A stretch of DNA of 64,000 bases from Siphonodentalium dalli (taxonomy: Eukaryota; Mollusca; Scaphopoda; Gadilida; Siphonodentaliidae): assembly GCA_032622095.1 (NCBI GenBank), contig CP136067.1, positions 173,884,556 to 173,948,555 on the forward strand, in the 5' to 3' direction. Under the pieces are notes generated by a model. It was not told the origin of the DNA. It made no database searches and was given only the letters and a program-made list of their open reading frames with translations. Below are positions 53,041-64,000 of the stretch, piece by piece. Each line of letters opens with the position of its first letter. The first letter of the stretch is position 1. The position numbers were made by a program, and so were the translations under genes.

Positions 53041-54009
53041 GATGCCAGATTTGAGCGGCTTCTCTCACCATAAAATCGACAATCTCCAGGACATCTTCAG
53101 CGATGCCATGGAGAAAATTTGGGATATACCCAATAAACATGAGCATTTGTTTGTCCACAGGGAGATTATCGATGCACATATAACAGTCTATGTGGAAATG
53201 TGAGAGAAAGCGATACCATGTGTCATTTCAAGAGTCGATTAGAAAAGAACAGTCATGAAAAGCATTATAAACTTGTCCACATCTTATGCACACAACGTCC
53301 GCATCGAATTTCAACACGCATAGTAGTTGAACAATGAGAAAGTAAACAATTTTGTGTCTGGGGTATTTATGACATGCTTTCCAAAGATGGGACATGTGCA
53401 GGTTTGATTGGACGGTATCGAGACGACCGAAGTCACTCTGTTGATACAAGGTGTTACCATTCGTTTCTAGAGTTGGACATAATTGCGTTGTTGACCAGGG
53501 ACTTCCAGAGGTGTTTATTAGCTACTTTTGCTTCTGATGAGAATTCCTCATAAAAGTGAGAAATCATCAGATCATTAATATCTGATTCGACTGTTCTTAT
53601 GAAAGAACTCCCCTGTGCGAAGTGAGATTCAGCTGTGCGATAGTAAAAAAAAGTTGCTTCGTAGCCTTGGCATTGCTCATATTGCATAGTGAGCGATACA
53701 AAGACAGTCTGCGTTTGGTTATGAAAGCAACCCCTCTACCATAGCCGTGCAGGTTTGGCGATGCAAACCCTGAATGCGTTTTAAACAAAATCGGTGAATG
53801 CGTTCAAGTTTAAGTCTATCAGTATTAGTGATATCAGTTATGAGTTCTGTTCCATGAAGACCATTAGGTAATATAATGGACTTGTAAATCTTTACTGAGC
53901 TCACATGTGTCAGGCCACCTGCAAACATACCTGCATTTGACAACATGAAAAATGTGCCCCTTATCTTGGTGCATACTTCATCTACTAGGGCTGATGCGAA
54001 ATATTGCAA
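53041..54009 (-). mobile_element. Second LINE fragment (ORF2 C-terminal part)
   Basis: Minus strand frames: FFMLSNAGMFAGGLTHVSSV, LKLERIHRFCLKRIQGLHRQ, then CVLKFDADVVCIRCGQVYNA and a tail GIAEDVLEIVDFMVREAAQI. These parallel the C-terminal regions of the neighbouring LINE but differ in sequence, so it is a related but separate copy, with frameshifts and the 5' part missing. Confidence 0.7.
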
Positions 54010-54120
54010 TAAGCATCGAATTAATTACCCAGGAGATATTCCATAATTGTAAGCGACGCGACGCAAAATCGCTCACAACATCACTTAAATCGTGAATTTT
54101 CAAGCTGGGACCTTCACCTG

Positions 54121-54278
54121 CAGGTAATAACTATTTATATTCCCTGCCTTATTCTTTCGACTGTATAAGGTTCCCTGTCAAAACTTCAAAAAGTTCCAAG
54201 GTTTTGTACTTGTGGAATATGATCTCCACGGGCAGTAGACATAGTATAGATTCATGGCATGATTTAATACCGCATGTA
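54121..54278 (-). repeat. Dispersed ~120-bp repeat, copy 2 (inverted)
   Basis: Inverted match to 28891-29012 (GGTTCCCTGTCAAAACTTCA, AAAAGTTCC...TTGTACTTGTGGAATATGATC, GATTCATGGCATGAT). Confidence 0.75.
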
Positions 54279-54774
54279 CACCTGGCACCCACCCGAAAGA
54301 TCCATGGTTACACAACACATGTACTTACATTATGTCTATGCAATCACCGGAACACAACTCGGGGCGTAACCGGATGAGTTCTCTTTAATGTATAGGACAT
54401 GCATACATACATACATGTATATACATTGCATATATCAAATTAATTGAAATTGTAGCAGCACGTGATCAAGAAACATGTTGTTGATATCAACATGAAAACT
54501 TTTGCCAGGACTATGGACAGATACAAAAACTCGATCCTTATTCTATCCGATTATTGTGAGTACATATAATGTGTTCAAGTTTATACTTATAGTAATGTGC
54601 TGATGTTACAAGAAAGAAAGATCGAGTGTACTGAATGGTGATGCGCAGAGATGGTTGTGGAACGAGTGGAGGGGTAGGATTATATTATATTTAGACATTG
54701 TCTGTTGCAATTTCAATACTATACTATTTGACAATAAAGCATAAATAATGTTAACCACTGTCAACTATGGTATC

Positions 54775-55060
54775 AAATTTCAGACAGAAGCAACATATCA
54801 ATTCTAACAATGACAGCCAATCAATATTCGTACACACTATACATATTTGTATTTACTCTGATAATAAATTTCTAAAAGTCAATATTAAAATTTATTTTTA
54901 ATTAATGTTTTTACTGTCTTTGTCTATATCGAACCAACCTCCCGATTCGTAATATCAAGATGCAATGTATTGACCGGCCGTTCCTATATATGAGCCAACA
55001 ACCAGTCTGTACTTCGTGTCTCCCCACCAACTGAGAAATTGTGATACGTTGCCAGGTACG
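54775..55060 (-). pseudogene. Inverted partial copy of FReD exon 3 and its downstream intron
   Basis: On the minus strand ATYHNFSVGGE followed, after a frame slip, by the GTTGGCTCATATATAGGAAC-type stretch and the donor region matches 15.83-15.96 kb; the adjoining 54.78-54.93 kb matches intron sequence at 16.02-16.17 kb. The upstream half of the exon is missing. It is a segmental fragment (intron retained), not a processed retrocopy. Confidence 0.8.
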
Positions 55061-55365
55061 TGGCTAGAGGGTCTCCGTTGAGGGCAGGGGTGTCAACCCT
55101 GGGAAATTCCAACTGCACCCCTCTTGAATCAGACCAAACAAGTGTTGCATAATTCCATTTGCACCCCCCCCCCCTCTTGAACATCAGTGATCAGGCCTAA
55201 TATTCCTATATATTCATACACCATGGTAACTATATTCCCCGTATGAGAACATTCATATATTCTAACCTGAAACATTGTATAAATCCTAACATCTAGTGGT
55301 CTAACTCCAGACAAATGCATGAGGCTACGGGCAAGAAACCAGGACACACCGGACTGACGACCATG

Positions 55366-55975
55366 GTTGTTCGGCCCGGTGTGAGAACATTTTGAAAACT
55401 ATACAAGAAAATCGCAAATCCTAGCATCTAGACTGGCCTCAACTGAAGCTTTCCTATAGTGTTTGAAATTTCAAACCTCAAATTTCAAATCCCAGGTTGA
55501 GAAATTCTCCAAATGACGACCATTTCAGTCCACAAGTTTGACCAAATGTAGTAAAATATTGTTTTGTTTAATTAGCAGTTTTTTATTGGCCCCGGGGGCG
55601 CGATAATGACACACCGGGCGGACCATGGTTCGGCCCGGTGTGCGAACATTTTGAAATCTGAACAAGAAAATCGCAAAATCCTAGCATCTAGACCAGCCTC
55701 AAGCCTTTCTAGAGTTGGAAATTTCAAACCTGACATCCCCCACTTAGGTTGGAAAATTCCCAAACTGATGACAATTCCAATGGCAATGTTGACCAAATGT
55801 ATGACAATATTGTTTTCTTAAATTAACTAGCATTTTTGACTGGCCACGGGGGAGGGACCAGGACGCAAGCTTTCCAGGTGTTGGAAACTTCCAACCTGTC
55901 ACCCCCTAAGGTTGAAATATTCCAACTGATGGCCATTTCAGTCCAAAATTTTAACAAAAAATAGGAAAATATGCA
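55366..55975 (+). repeat. Degenerate ~240-bp repeat, about three units
   Basis: Units share TCGGCCCGGTGTGMGAACAT, TCCTAGCATCTAGACYRGCC, GGAAATTTCAAACCT and TTGACCAAATGTA. The last unit is shorter and more diverged. Non-coding. Confidence 0.65.
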
Positions 55976-56131
55976 AATATTTGTCCAAAAACAATTAATC
56001 CCCCCCCCCAAATTAATTGTTTTAAAAGCAAACTACAAGAGCATTTTCATCCTACTGTTTCCAACTAATATTTTGGCAGGTATGAAATTTCCAACTGTTG
56101 AAAATTTTGACCAAAGTTGGGAGGGGGTGAG

Positions 56132-56158
56132 ACACCCCCCCCCCCCCCCCCCCCCCCC
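56132..56158. repeat. Poly-C run (~27 nt)
   Basis: GACAC followed by an almost pure C run, then AAACCG. The true length is uncertain because such runs are error-prone in assemblies. Confidence 0.85.
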
Positions 56159-56164
56159 AAACCG

Positions 56165-57430
56165 TGATGTCGTTTTCCATCGAGCATTAATAGTTTATTC
56201 TATGTATTCCACCAGTCTCAGAACTATCATTATTTGGGTCTGAAAGGATAGTTTGTGTATTTTCTCGAAGGATGTTCTTAGCTCTACGACATTTTTCACT
56301 ACTTTATTTCGTTTAGCTTTATGTTGTGATGTTTTACCTTTAGCTGCTTTTTCGTTGCCGAATGAGTTTTCGAATTGTTCCATTCATCCACTCAGATGCG
56401 TTTTCCCTCAAAATAACTGAATTATTGAGAATATATTTTCAGCACACGTGATCAAATTTTCAGTCAATATCTGTTCCAGACAATTAATATCTAGATACTT
56501 AATTTCATCTTAGTATAATTGAGTTCCTTATTAGTTCCCGGCAAAAACCCGATAATTATTTTGACATTATTGCTACATCAACAAGATTTTTTTTTTCAAG
56601 ATTCAATATTGAATAAGATTTATTTGGTATTCAATATAATTATAGTAGATATATAACAAAATGACCCCACAAAAAGTTTAACTTGCAAGGGCAGGGCCCT
56701 TATGCTTGTGTAGTGATATGATAATATGTTATATCCCGGTAACTATATAACACATGTTTACCAAACAATATACATTCTTTGAGTTAAGCAAGGAGTTTAC
56801 TCTAACAAAATCAAAAATTGAATTATTAGATATCAAATTGTTTAAACGATAAAAATGTGCATGAGGCTCACAAAGGTCCTGCCATTTAACTCATAGATCT
56901 GCATATATCTTTAATACTATACCCACAGGTCGGACTGCTGAACTTACATTTCTTGTCTACGAACTTTGTGTGTAAGAACCTACAGGAAATGTGTAAGGGA
57001 TATGTATTGATTTTATGCACATAGTTGTGTATACATGTGTATAAATTTACCCATTTATGTGTAAACATTGTTACACAATTTGTGTACGAATATGAAACTA
57101 CACATATACTACACAAATATGTTTAAGATCAAAATTGAATAATGATTGTGTAGCAGGGCTACACATTTTGTGTAGACAACCTACACATTAGTCATAGGAG
57201 TGCAGTACAACTATTAGTATTAAACTGAGTGACTGGCCGATGCATTATGATCATGTAGGTATTGAAACATGTGTGCACTATGATAACCTTGTCGCCACGG
57301 AAGTCATTGCCCAATTATTACGGAGACTGCAATTGTCTTCACTATTAAATGTTTCAATCCAACTATATGTGACGGCTACTGATAGTGCTGTGATATATAC
57401 AAGCGCTATGCGTCCATAAGTATGGGATCT
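56165..57430. other. No gene seen
   Basis: AT-rich DNA with clustered TGTGTA / TACACA words at ~57.0-57.2 kb. No coding or RNA signal recognised. Confidence 0.45.
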
Positions 57431-57689
57431 ACTAAAAGACGGGACGGGACGATTTTCCGGGACGGGACGGAACGATTTGTCTAAAAGACGGGACGGGACG
57501 GAACGAATTTTTAAAAGTCATTTTATTTGGAAATGAAAGAGTTTAGAGGCACAAATATGGTCTCAACTTGTTTATTGGTATCTACTCTATACGAATGTGA
57601 TGTTTTCCCGATAAAATTGAGCGTATGCTGAACGGTGGGCGTTCGAATAACGAAGCGTCGAAATTAGGGAAATTTATCACTTCTGGGAC

Positions 57690-59230
57690 GATAATCTAAA
57701 CACTAAAAGTCATATTTCGTTTACATTTTCATGTTTGGGTGACGGATTATTGCAGAAAATGTTTGTCAAATATATACTAAATAGTAAAATAGAAGTTTGA
57801 ACTTGTTTTCTGCTGATAAAAGTAGTGTTTTTATCGACGGGACGATGACATCCGCATTCTTGAAAAATCTGCATTCCGCCGAACGAAAATCTTCGAAAAT
57901 CTTAACAGAATAACTAGCATTATGTTCACATTTTCATGTTTGGGTGACGGATTATTGCAGAAAATGTTAGTCTAATATATACTAAATAGTAAAATAGAAG
58001 TTTGAAGTTGTTTTCTGATGGTAAAAGTAGTGTTTTTATCGACGGGACGATGACATCCGCATTCTTGAAAAATCTGCATTCCGCCGAACGAAAATCTTAA
58101 CAGAAAAACTAGCATTATGTTCACATTTTCATGTTTGGGTGACGGATTATTGCAGAAAATGTTTGTCTAATATATACTAAATAGTAAAATAGAAGTTTGA
58201 ACTTGTTTTCTGATGGTAAAAGTAGTGTTTTTATCGACGGGACGATGACACCTCCATTCTTGAAAAATCTCCATTCCGCCGAACGAAAATCGTCAAAAAT
58301 CTTAACAGAAAAACCAGCATTATGTTCACATTTTCATGTTTGAGTGACGGATTATTGCAGAAAATGTTAGTCTAATATATACTAAATAGTAAAATAGAAC
58401 TTTGAACTTGTTTTCTGCTGGTAAAAGTAGTGTTTTTATCCACGGGACGATGACACCTCCATTCTTGAAAAATCTCCATTCCGCCGAACGAAAATCGTCG
58501 AAAATCTTAAAAGAAAAACTCGCATTTCGTTCACATTTTCATGTTTGGGTGACGGATTTTTGCAGAAAATGTTAGTCTAATATATACTAAATAGTAAATT
58601 AGAAGTTTGCAATTGTTTTCTGATGGTAAAAGTAGTGTGTTTATCGACGGGACGATGACACCTCCATTCTTGAAAAATCTGCATTCCGCCGAACGAAAAT
58701 CGTCGAAAATCTTAACAGAAAAACTAGCATTTCGTTCACATTTTCATGCTTGGGTGACGGATTATTGCAGAAAATGTTAGTCTAATATATACTAAATAGT
58801 TAAATAGAAGTTTGCACTTGTTTTCTGCTGGTAAAAGTAGTGTTTTTATCGACGTGACAATGACACCTCCATTCTTGAAAAATCTCCATTGCGCAGAACG
58901 AAAATCTCCGAAAATCTTAACAGAAAAACTAGCATTTCGTTCACATTTTCATGTTTGGGTGACGGATTTTTGCAGAAAATGTTAGTCTAATATATACTAA
59001 ATAGTTAAATAGAAGTTTGCACTTGTTTTCTGCTGGTAAATGTAGTGTTTTTATCGACGGGACGATGACATCCGCATTCTTGAAAAATCGGGAACTACTA
59101 TTTCACTGATCAGTAAACTGAATCAGTAGAATATGCTAAAACACTGAATGATGTCGATCGATATATCACTATAGTCGGCAAATCTGAACACTAAAAGCTA
59201 TATTTCGTTCACATTTTGATGTTTAGGTGT
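57690..59230 (+). repeat. 205-bp satellite array
   Basis: Period from TTTTTATCGACGGGACGATG: 57836, 58041, 58236, 58441, 58646, 58851, 59056. Each unit also carries ATTCTTGAAAAATCTSCATT, CCGCCGAACGAAAATC and ATGTTTGGGTGACGGATTAT. Non-coding. Confidence 0.9.
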
Positions 59231-59254
59231 ATGGGCATGCAGCCAAATTAACAT

Positions 59255-59870
59255 ATACTCAAATATTTGGAGATATCTCTAAATATTTGAAGATATCTCT
59301 AAATGATTTGAAGATATCTCTAAATATTTGTAGATATCTCTAAATATTTGTAGATATCTCTAAATATTTGGAGATATCTCTATATATTTGGAGATATCTC
59401 TAATTATTTGGAGATATCTCCAAATCATTTGAAGATATCTCTAAATCGGTACATATCCATAATTGGATTTGAGATTAACCTTATCTCTAAATCAATTAGA
59501 GATATCTTTAAATCCCCAAATCATTTGAAGATATCCCTAAATCCTTTGAAGATATCTCTAATTCATTTAAGGATATGTTCTATTTGAACATATCCGCAAT
59601 AAAATACTTTTTCTGTAATTCGATTTGAAGATATCTCTAAATATTTGAAGATATCTCTAAATATTTGGAGATATCTCTAAATCGACATATCCACAATTGA
59701 GCATATCCATAATTAAATACTTCTCCATAATTCGATTTGAAGATATCTCTAAATATTTGAAGATATCTCTAAATATTTGAAGATATCTCTAAATAATTGG
59801 AGATATCTCCAAATGAATTAGAGATATCTCCAAATAGAATTGTAGATATCTCTAAATCGACATATCCACA
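59255..59870. repeat. ~20-bp minisatellite AGATATCTCTAAATATTTGG
   Basis: About 25 copies built on the palindrome AGATATCT separated by AAATATTTG-like A/T words. Two sub-blocks are joined by CGACATATCCACAATTGAGC-type spacers. Confidence 0.85.
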
Positions 59871-59989
59871 ATTACAATTTGAAATGAACATAAAACATAT
59901 AATAATAATAATTTGTCCTCGCCAATTCCTTTGTGATTCATTGTTTGATTACACAAGTTGTCCCACTCTCATTGTTTGGATATAAATGA

Positions 59990-60500
59990 CGATACATCCA
60001 CGAGTCACCATGCATGAACACCAGGTATACACCTACACCCGACCCATGACCAAAAAGTCACTCTATGTATACATATTCACCACATTCACGATCACACAGT
60101 CACTCATTGTATACATATTCACCTCACCATGGACCATACAGCCACTACATGTATACCTATTCGCCATACACATGACCATATAGTCAATCCAGGAATACAT
60201 ATGCACAATACCAATGGTGAACCCTTCCAGATATACCAATACCCGCACATACGACCACTCATAAGTTCTATACTTGCCACTCATAAGTTATATACACGCC
60301 ATCCATGATCATACATCTACTCCCCATACACTACCAATGATAACACATCCACAACATATATAAATATATGTCCCACCGTCACCAATAGGGGACTCCCTAT
60401 ATACCCACACATCATTCATAACCATACAATAACTCCCTGTGTACCTATTATCCTCATCTATGGTCATAGAGTAACTCCATGGCTGCCATATTGGCTTCCA
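59990..60500 (+). repeat. Degenerate ~46-bp repeat (CATGACCATACAGTCACTC...)
   Basis: Successive units around TCACTCTATGTATACATATTCACC recur at 60059, 60105, 60152 and ~60183, then decay towards 60.5 kb. No gene. Confidence 0.65.
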
Positions 60501-60799
60501 CTCTGTATCCAGTTGACAAATTTGTATCATAGTGGGCCTGAATACCCACATATCATGATGGTTCATCTCAGTTCCGTCTCAAATTTCTGCCCATTTCTTT
60601 TCAATAATATGGCCAGAATCACAAAAGAGGTTCCTTGCAAAATTCCATACTGCAACTTCAAAATGAATTTGTCATGCCCCATACGGAACTGGAACAATTA
60701 TAATAGAACGTATTTGTCAGTTAATTAACTAATACGTAAAATAACCAAGTGAGTCACAATTTGCTATCTTTTTTGGATAACGCAGAGAATAATGTTCGG

Positions 60800-61760
60800 G
60801 ATATGTTAACTTTTAACTTTTTTACAAATTTGGTTGCCATTTTGGAAGCCATCTTGAGCATTTTAGTCTTTAAACACCACAATGTGACACACTTAAGATA
60901 GACCAAAACAATAAACACCCTTGATACCAAAGATAGTTGCATTTTACTTGAACAAATGGTCGAACCCTGAAAAGTGAATTTTTGCCAATATTTTTGTCAA
61001 GTTTGTGACAGAAAAATCCCATATTTCTGATGATGTCAGTGGTGACAATAGTAAAAATGATTCATGGTGCATTAGACATGTTAGTATGCAATGTATAGAA
61101 TACAGATTAGCCAATTGTATACATCAACCACAACTTCTAAGCGATTGCAGAACACCCTGGGGCAATATTTACCATTTTCCATATTTTGGCGGCCATTTTC
61201 GCAGCCATTTTGAGCCAAGGTAAGATTTTTGGTTCCAGAGAATTGGAATATTCATTGGTAATGATATGCCTCACTTACATTACAATGTTCTTTTCATTTC
61301 TTGTTGAAATATGACTAGAATCCCAATTGTGATTTTTTGTAAAATGTTGTACCGCGTTCTGTAAAATCGAATTTTTGAGGGATCAGAAGGGATTAGGACC
61401 CCAATAGTTGCACATTTAATTGCTCCAATGATCAGTTAATATACAAAACACTAAATAAAGTCGTATTACTCAACCAGTTCCAAACAGCATGAATTGATCT
61501 AGAAGATATTTGTGAAAAAATGTCATATTTTCAACTTCCGGCGGCCATTTTGGCGGCCATCATAGATAGTGAGTTTCAATTTTGGCCCAAAAAAGTGTCA
61601 TTATGTCTTAGCTTCACGAAAATATATACATTTGTATACATTTTACAAGATTTTCCCGCGTTAATTTGCATAAAACTGATCAAGGTCTGGTCTGAAAACG
61701 CCATCTTGTCTGGAGTCTACACGGCCACTTTTTTTTCTTGTTAACATTGCTTAAAAGTTG
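60800..61760 (+). repeat. ~350-bp repeat with GCCATTTTGGCGGCCAT core, three units
   Basis: Cores at ~60834, ~61185 and ~61540 (TTGCCATTTTGGAAGCCATC, GGCGGCCATTTTCGCAGCCA, GGCGGCCATTTTGGCGGCCA). Flanks between cores are weakly similar. Confidence 0.6.
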
Positions 61761-61879
61761 AAGGACATAATAAGGAACAAAATGAGTGGGGTGAAGTTAA
61801 GTCCCAGGGGGGTGAAAGGGTACCCCTATTAACTCCCGGACTAAATACAGGAAGAAAACATCATGTGGCCGCCCTACAT

Positions 61880-62240
61880 TTTCGTTCGGCGGAATGGAGA
61901 TTTTTCAAGAATGGATGTGTCATCGTCCCGTGGATAAAAACACTACTTTTACCAGCAGAAAACAAGTTCAAACTTCTATTTTACTATTTAGTATATATTA
62001 GACTAACATTTTCTGCAATAATCCGTCACCCAAACATGAAAATGTGAACATAATGCTAGTTTTTCTGTTAAGATTTTCGACGATTTTCGTTCGGCGGAAT
62101 GGAGATTTTTCAAGAATGGAGGTGTCATCGTCCCGTCGATAAAAACACTACTTTTACCATCAGAAAACAAGTTCAAACTTCTATTTTACTATTTAGTATA
62201 TATTAGACTAACATTTTCTGCAATAATCCGTCACCCAAAC
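61880..62240 (-). repeat. 205-bp satellite, inverted arm (two units)
   Basis: TTTTCGTTCGGCGGAATGGA and ATAAAAACACTACTTTTACC occur twice, 205 bp apart, as the complement of the 57.7-59.2 kb units. The second unit is interrupted at CCGTCACCCAAAC by the LINE tail. Confidence 0.85.
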
Positions 62241-64000
62241 TTACTTTACTTTACTTTACTTCTGTCCGACCATGTGTGGTCAACCTCTTCCGAGTGATCC
62301 CGATCCTAGTATTGGTAAATATTTTCCCTCGTTAAAAATTATGTACATATAAAATATTTCAGAGTCACATTCAAGGATGCATGAATGGTTGGACCAGCAA
62401 TTTAACCTTTGTCGTGCTGGAGTATTCTGAATCTTCTGCTGTGCAGGACATAGCATAATCTTGTTGTTTGGAATTGTAGAGTGTCAATCTTGATGGATGA
62501 TAAAGTGTCACTACTACTGGTCTTAGAGCAATCCAGGATGACCTCTAGTTTTTTATCATCAGGAAGCTTGTTGAAATCTTGATGGAATAGATTCTGGTAC
62601 TCTTCGGATATGGTTGTGAGCACACTAGCTCTTACATCATTTAAAGCATGGCACTGCAGTAGGAAATGAAGTCTATCTTCTTTCTCCTTGTGACATAATC
62701 TACATATACCATTGTATTTGCCAATATTCTGTCTGCTGCTTTCTAGGGTGTAGGTATTTGTGACGAGTTTCAGTTTCGTAGCTAAGCGTGATGCTGCTTT
62801 TACCGGGTTACCCTGTAATTTAACTACGTTGTGAGTCTGTCCTGGTTGGTAGTTGCATATATTTAGATAGGTTAGAGTTGTATATGTCAAAGCATGACTG
62901 TAAACCCGTTCTTTCCAGTAAGTGTGCACTGCTGATTTGATCATCCTTTTCCATTCGGCCTTTGGTACTCTTTGATGTAATAAATCTATAGCTGCTGGAA
63001 GGTCATATTTTAGCAGAATCTTCTTAATATTGATGAACCAACTGTGACTGCTAAGATATTTGGTCAACAGCTGTCTTTCTGCTAGTTGTCTCTCGATGCA
63101 TGAGTCGTCCTGGATACAGATGTTGTTATAGAATGAGAGAGCTTTGATGTGTATCTGCCCTTCTATAGGTAAGAGTCCGGAGAGGATGTACACGGCTGGA
63201 TCAGCAACATTGGTGGGTAGAGACATTATTCTCTTGATGAACTTTTTTTGAAAAGTTTCTAGATGTTGGAGATTGATCCCAAATGGTAGTATTATATCGC
63301 ATCCGTATGTCAGTATAGGAGATATGTAGGTTCTATACAGGTGAATACAAGTGTCAGGATCTAGACCATTTTTTCCATGCAGTCCAATAGGCATTAAGCT
63401 ATATGTTGCTCTACGTGCTTTTGTGATGTTGTTCGCAATGGACAGTTTAAGCGACTTCTCTGTGCTTGTTGATCTTACGAGCCCCAGGTGCATTGTAGAT
63501 TCCACGTTAGGCATACAGTCATTGCTCATAAGCCAGGCCTGTTCATTGGATTGCTTTCGGTTTTTCGGATGGACAACAACTGTTACACTTTTCTGTGGTT
63601 GGAGCTTATATCTGTGTAAGCAGCTATAGTGGTATGCCAGGTTAATAAGTATTTGTAAATCTCCCGGGTTTGTGCTGAAAACTGCTACATCATCAGCACA
63701 AGCTGTGGCGTTCAGGTGAATATTTCCAATGCTGGTTCCAGCGTCTGTACTCTGGAACTTGTGTAGTAGATCTTCCACATATAATTTGTACAGGTCCGCA
63801 CTCATGATACCTCCTTGTCGTACTCATTGATGGATATCAAATTGTTGTGATGTACGTCCCTCCCATTTGATTACAGATGCAGTTTGTGTGAAGATCATCA
63901 ATAAGTGTCCATGTTGAAGGGTTAACGTCATATAGGAAAACTTTTCTGAGAAGGATTTCTTTGTTTACGACATCGAAAGCAGACTTCGCATCCAAGAATG
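62240..64000 (-). mobile_element. Third LINE, 3' part, with (AGTAA)n tail
   Basis: On the minus strand the element ends in a short AAGTAAAGTAAAGTAAAGTA-type microsatellite (62240-62262) after a ~140-bp 3' UTR. It contains the frame 62402-63805 and continues past the window edge, where motif A of the reverse transcriptase (FLDAKSAFDVV) is just visible. It is inserted in the inverted 205-bp satellite, so it is younger than that array. Confidence 0.8.
62402..63805 (-). pseudogene. LINE reverse transcriptase C-terminal half, 467 aa open frame
   Basis: It opens after VRQGG with IMSADLYKLYVEDLLHKF, has the catalytic block ATACADDVAVFS (Cys in place of the usual Tyr before ADD), thumb-type blocks RTYISPILTYGCDIILPFGI and YILSGLLPIEGQIHIKALSF, and a C-terminal knuckle CRLCHKEKEDRLHFLLQC. 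Just upstream an in-frame TGA precedes VRQGG and a one-base slip lies at ~63.87 kb, so the ORF is broken. The long open frame suggests a fairly young copy. Confidence 0.8.

Larger units (their letters stand above)
57432..62240. mobile_element. Foldback-like structure with 205-bp satellite arms
   Basis: The left arm (57.69-59.23 kb) has about seven 205-bp units on the + strand; the right arm (61.88-62.24 kb) has two units inverted. The interior holds three unrelated repeat arrays. The left edge is a (GACGGGACGG)n stretch. The right edge is cut by a LINE insertion at ~62.24 kb and the matching terminus is outside the window. The plan resembles the element at 5.03-9.30 kb but the repeats differ. 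Confidence 0.5.

Overview
The window looks like AT-rich, repeat-dense nuclear DNA of an animal, most likely a marine invertebrate and plausibly a mollusc or another lophotrochozoan. The evidence is interrupted genes with GT-AG introns, a fibrinogen-related (FReD) lectin-type gene, several LINE clades, Helitron-like, hAT-like, TTAA-specific and foldback elements, and an almost complete Maverick/Polinton. There are no bacterial-style operons and no recognisable tRNA or rRNA genes. The species assignment is inference.

Layout. 1-0.9 kb: a short intronless ORF with polyadenylation signal, two hairpins and an A-tract. 0.9-5.0 kb: no gene seen, some hairpin MITE-like sequences. 5.03-9.30 kb: a 4.3-kb foldback element built from inverted arrays of a ~152-bp satellite and a 21/22-bp minisatellite. 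9.8-21.9 kb: a four-exon FReD gene; its introns carry a decayed Tx1/L1-like LINE, a TA-flanked MITE next to a dead second copy of exon 2, tandem Helitron-like elements, a palindromic TTAA MITE and a 640-bp tandem duplication. 22-29.4 kb: two related TTAA MITEs and one unrecognised exon. 29.451-29.596 plus 48.757-53.04 kb: one decayed LINE, split in two. 29.597-48.750 kb: the Polinton. 53.0-54.0 kb: a second LINE fragment. 54.8-55.06 kb: an inverted copy of FReD exon 3 and its flank. 55.4-62.24 kb: satellite-rich DNA including a second foldback-like structure (205-bp repeat arms). 62.24-64 kb: a third LINE running off the window.

The Polinton is the main object. It is 19,154 bp, bounded by TIRs beginning AGAAGAAGATGGGACTCG and by a 6-bp target duplication CACATA. 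It sits inside the C-terminal coding region of the older LINE. It carries the standard set: protein-primed DNA polymerase B, chromodomain integrase, adenain-like protease, major capsid protein, penton-like protein and packaging ATPase. Each TIR encodes a small acidic protein. Several genes (polymerase, major capsid, PC4-like, a small ORF, the left TIR gene) carry in-frame stops, so this copy is dead or decaying. The right TIR has been enlarged by two later hAT-like insertions.

The unusual content is a transcription module. Next to the polymerase, in the same orientation and 56 bp apart, are a gene with two PC4/Sub1-like ssDNA-binding domains and a gene for a full two-repeat TATA-binding-protein-like saddle that keeps all four DNA-intercalating Phe positions. 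A third PC4-like domain, this time tethered to an N-terminal membrane segment, lies between the penton-like and integrase genes. A recurrent ATAAAGAGCGTT-type motif and a shared 3' flank recur between genes. I infer that this Polinton lineage carries part of its own RNA polymerase II-like initiation apparatus, as large DNA viruses do. I do not know these proteins as members of the usual Polinton core set.
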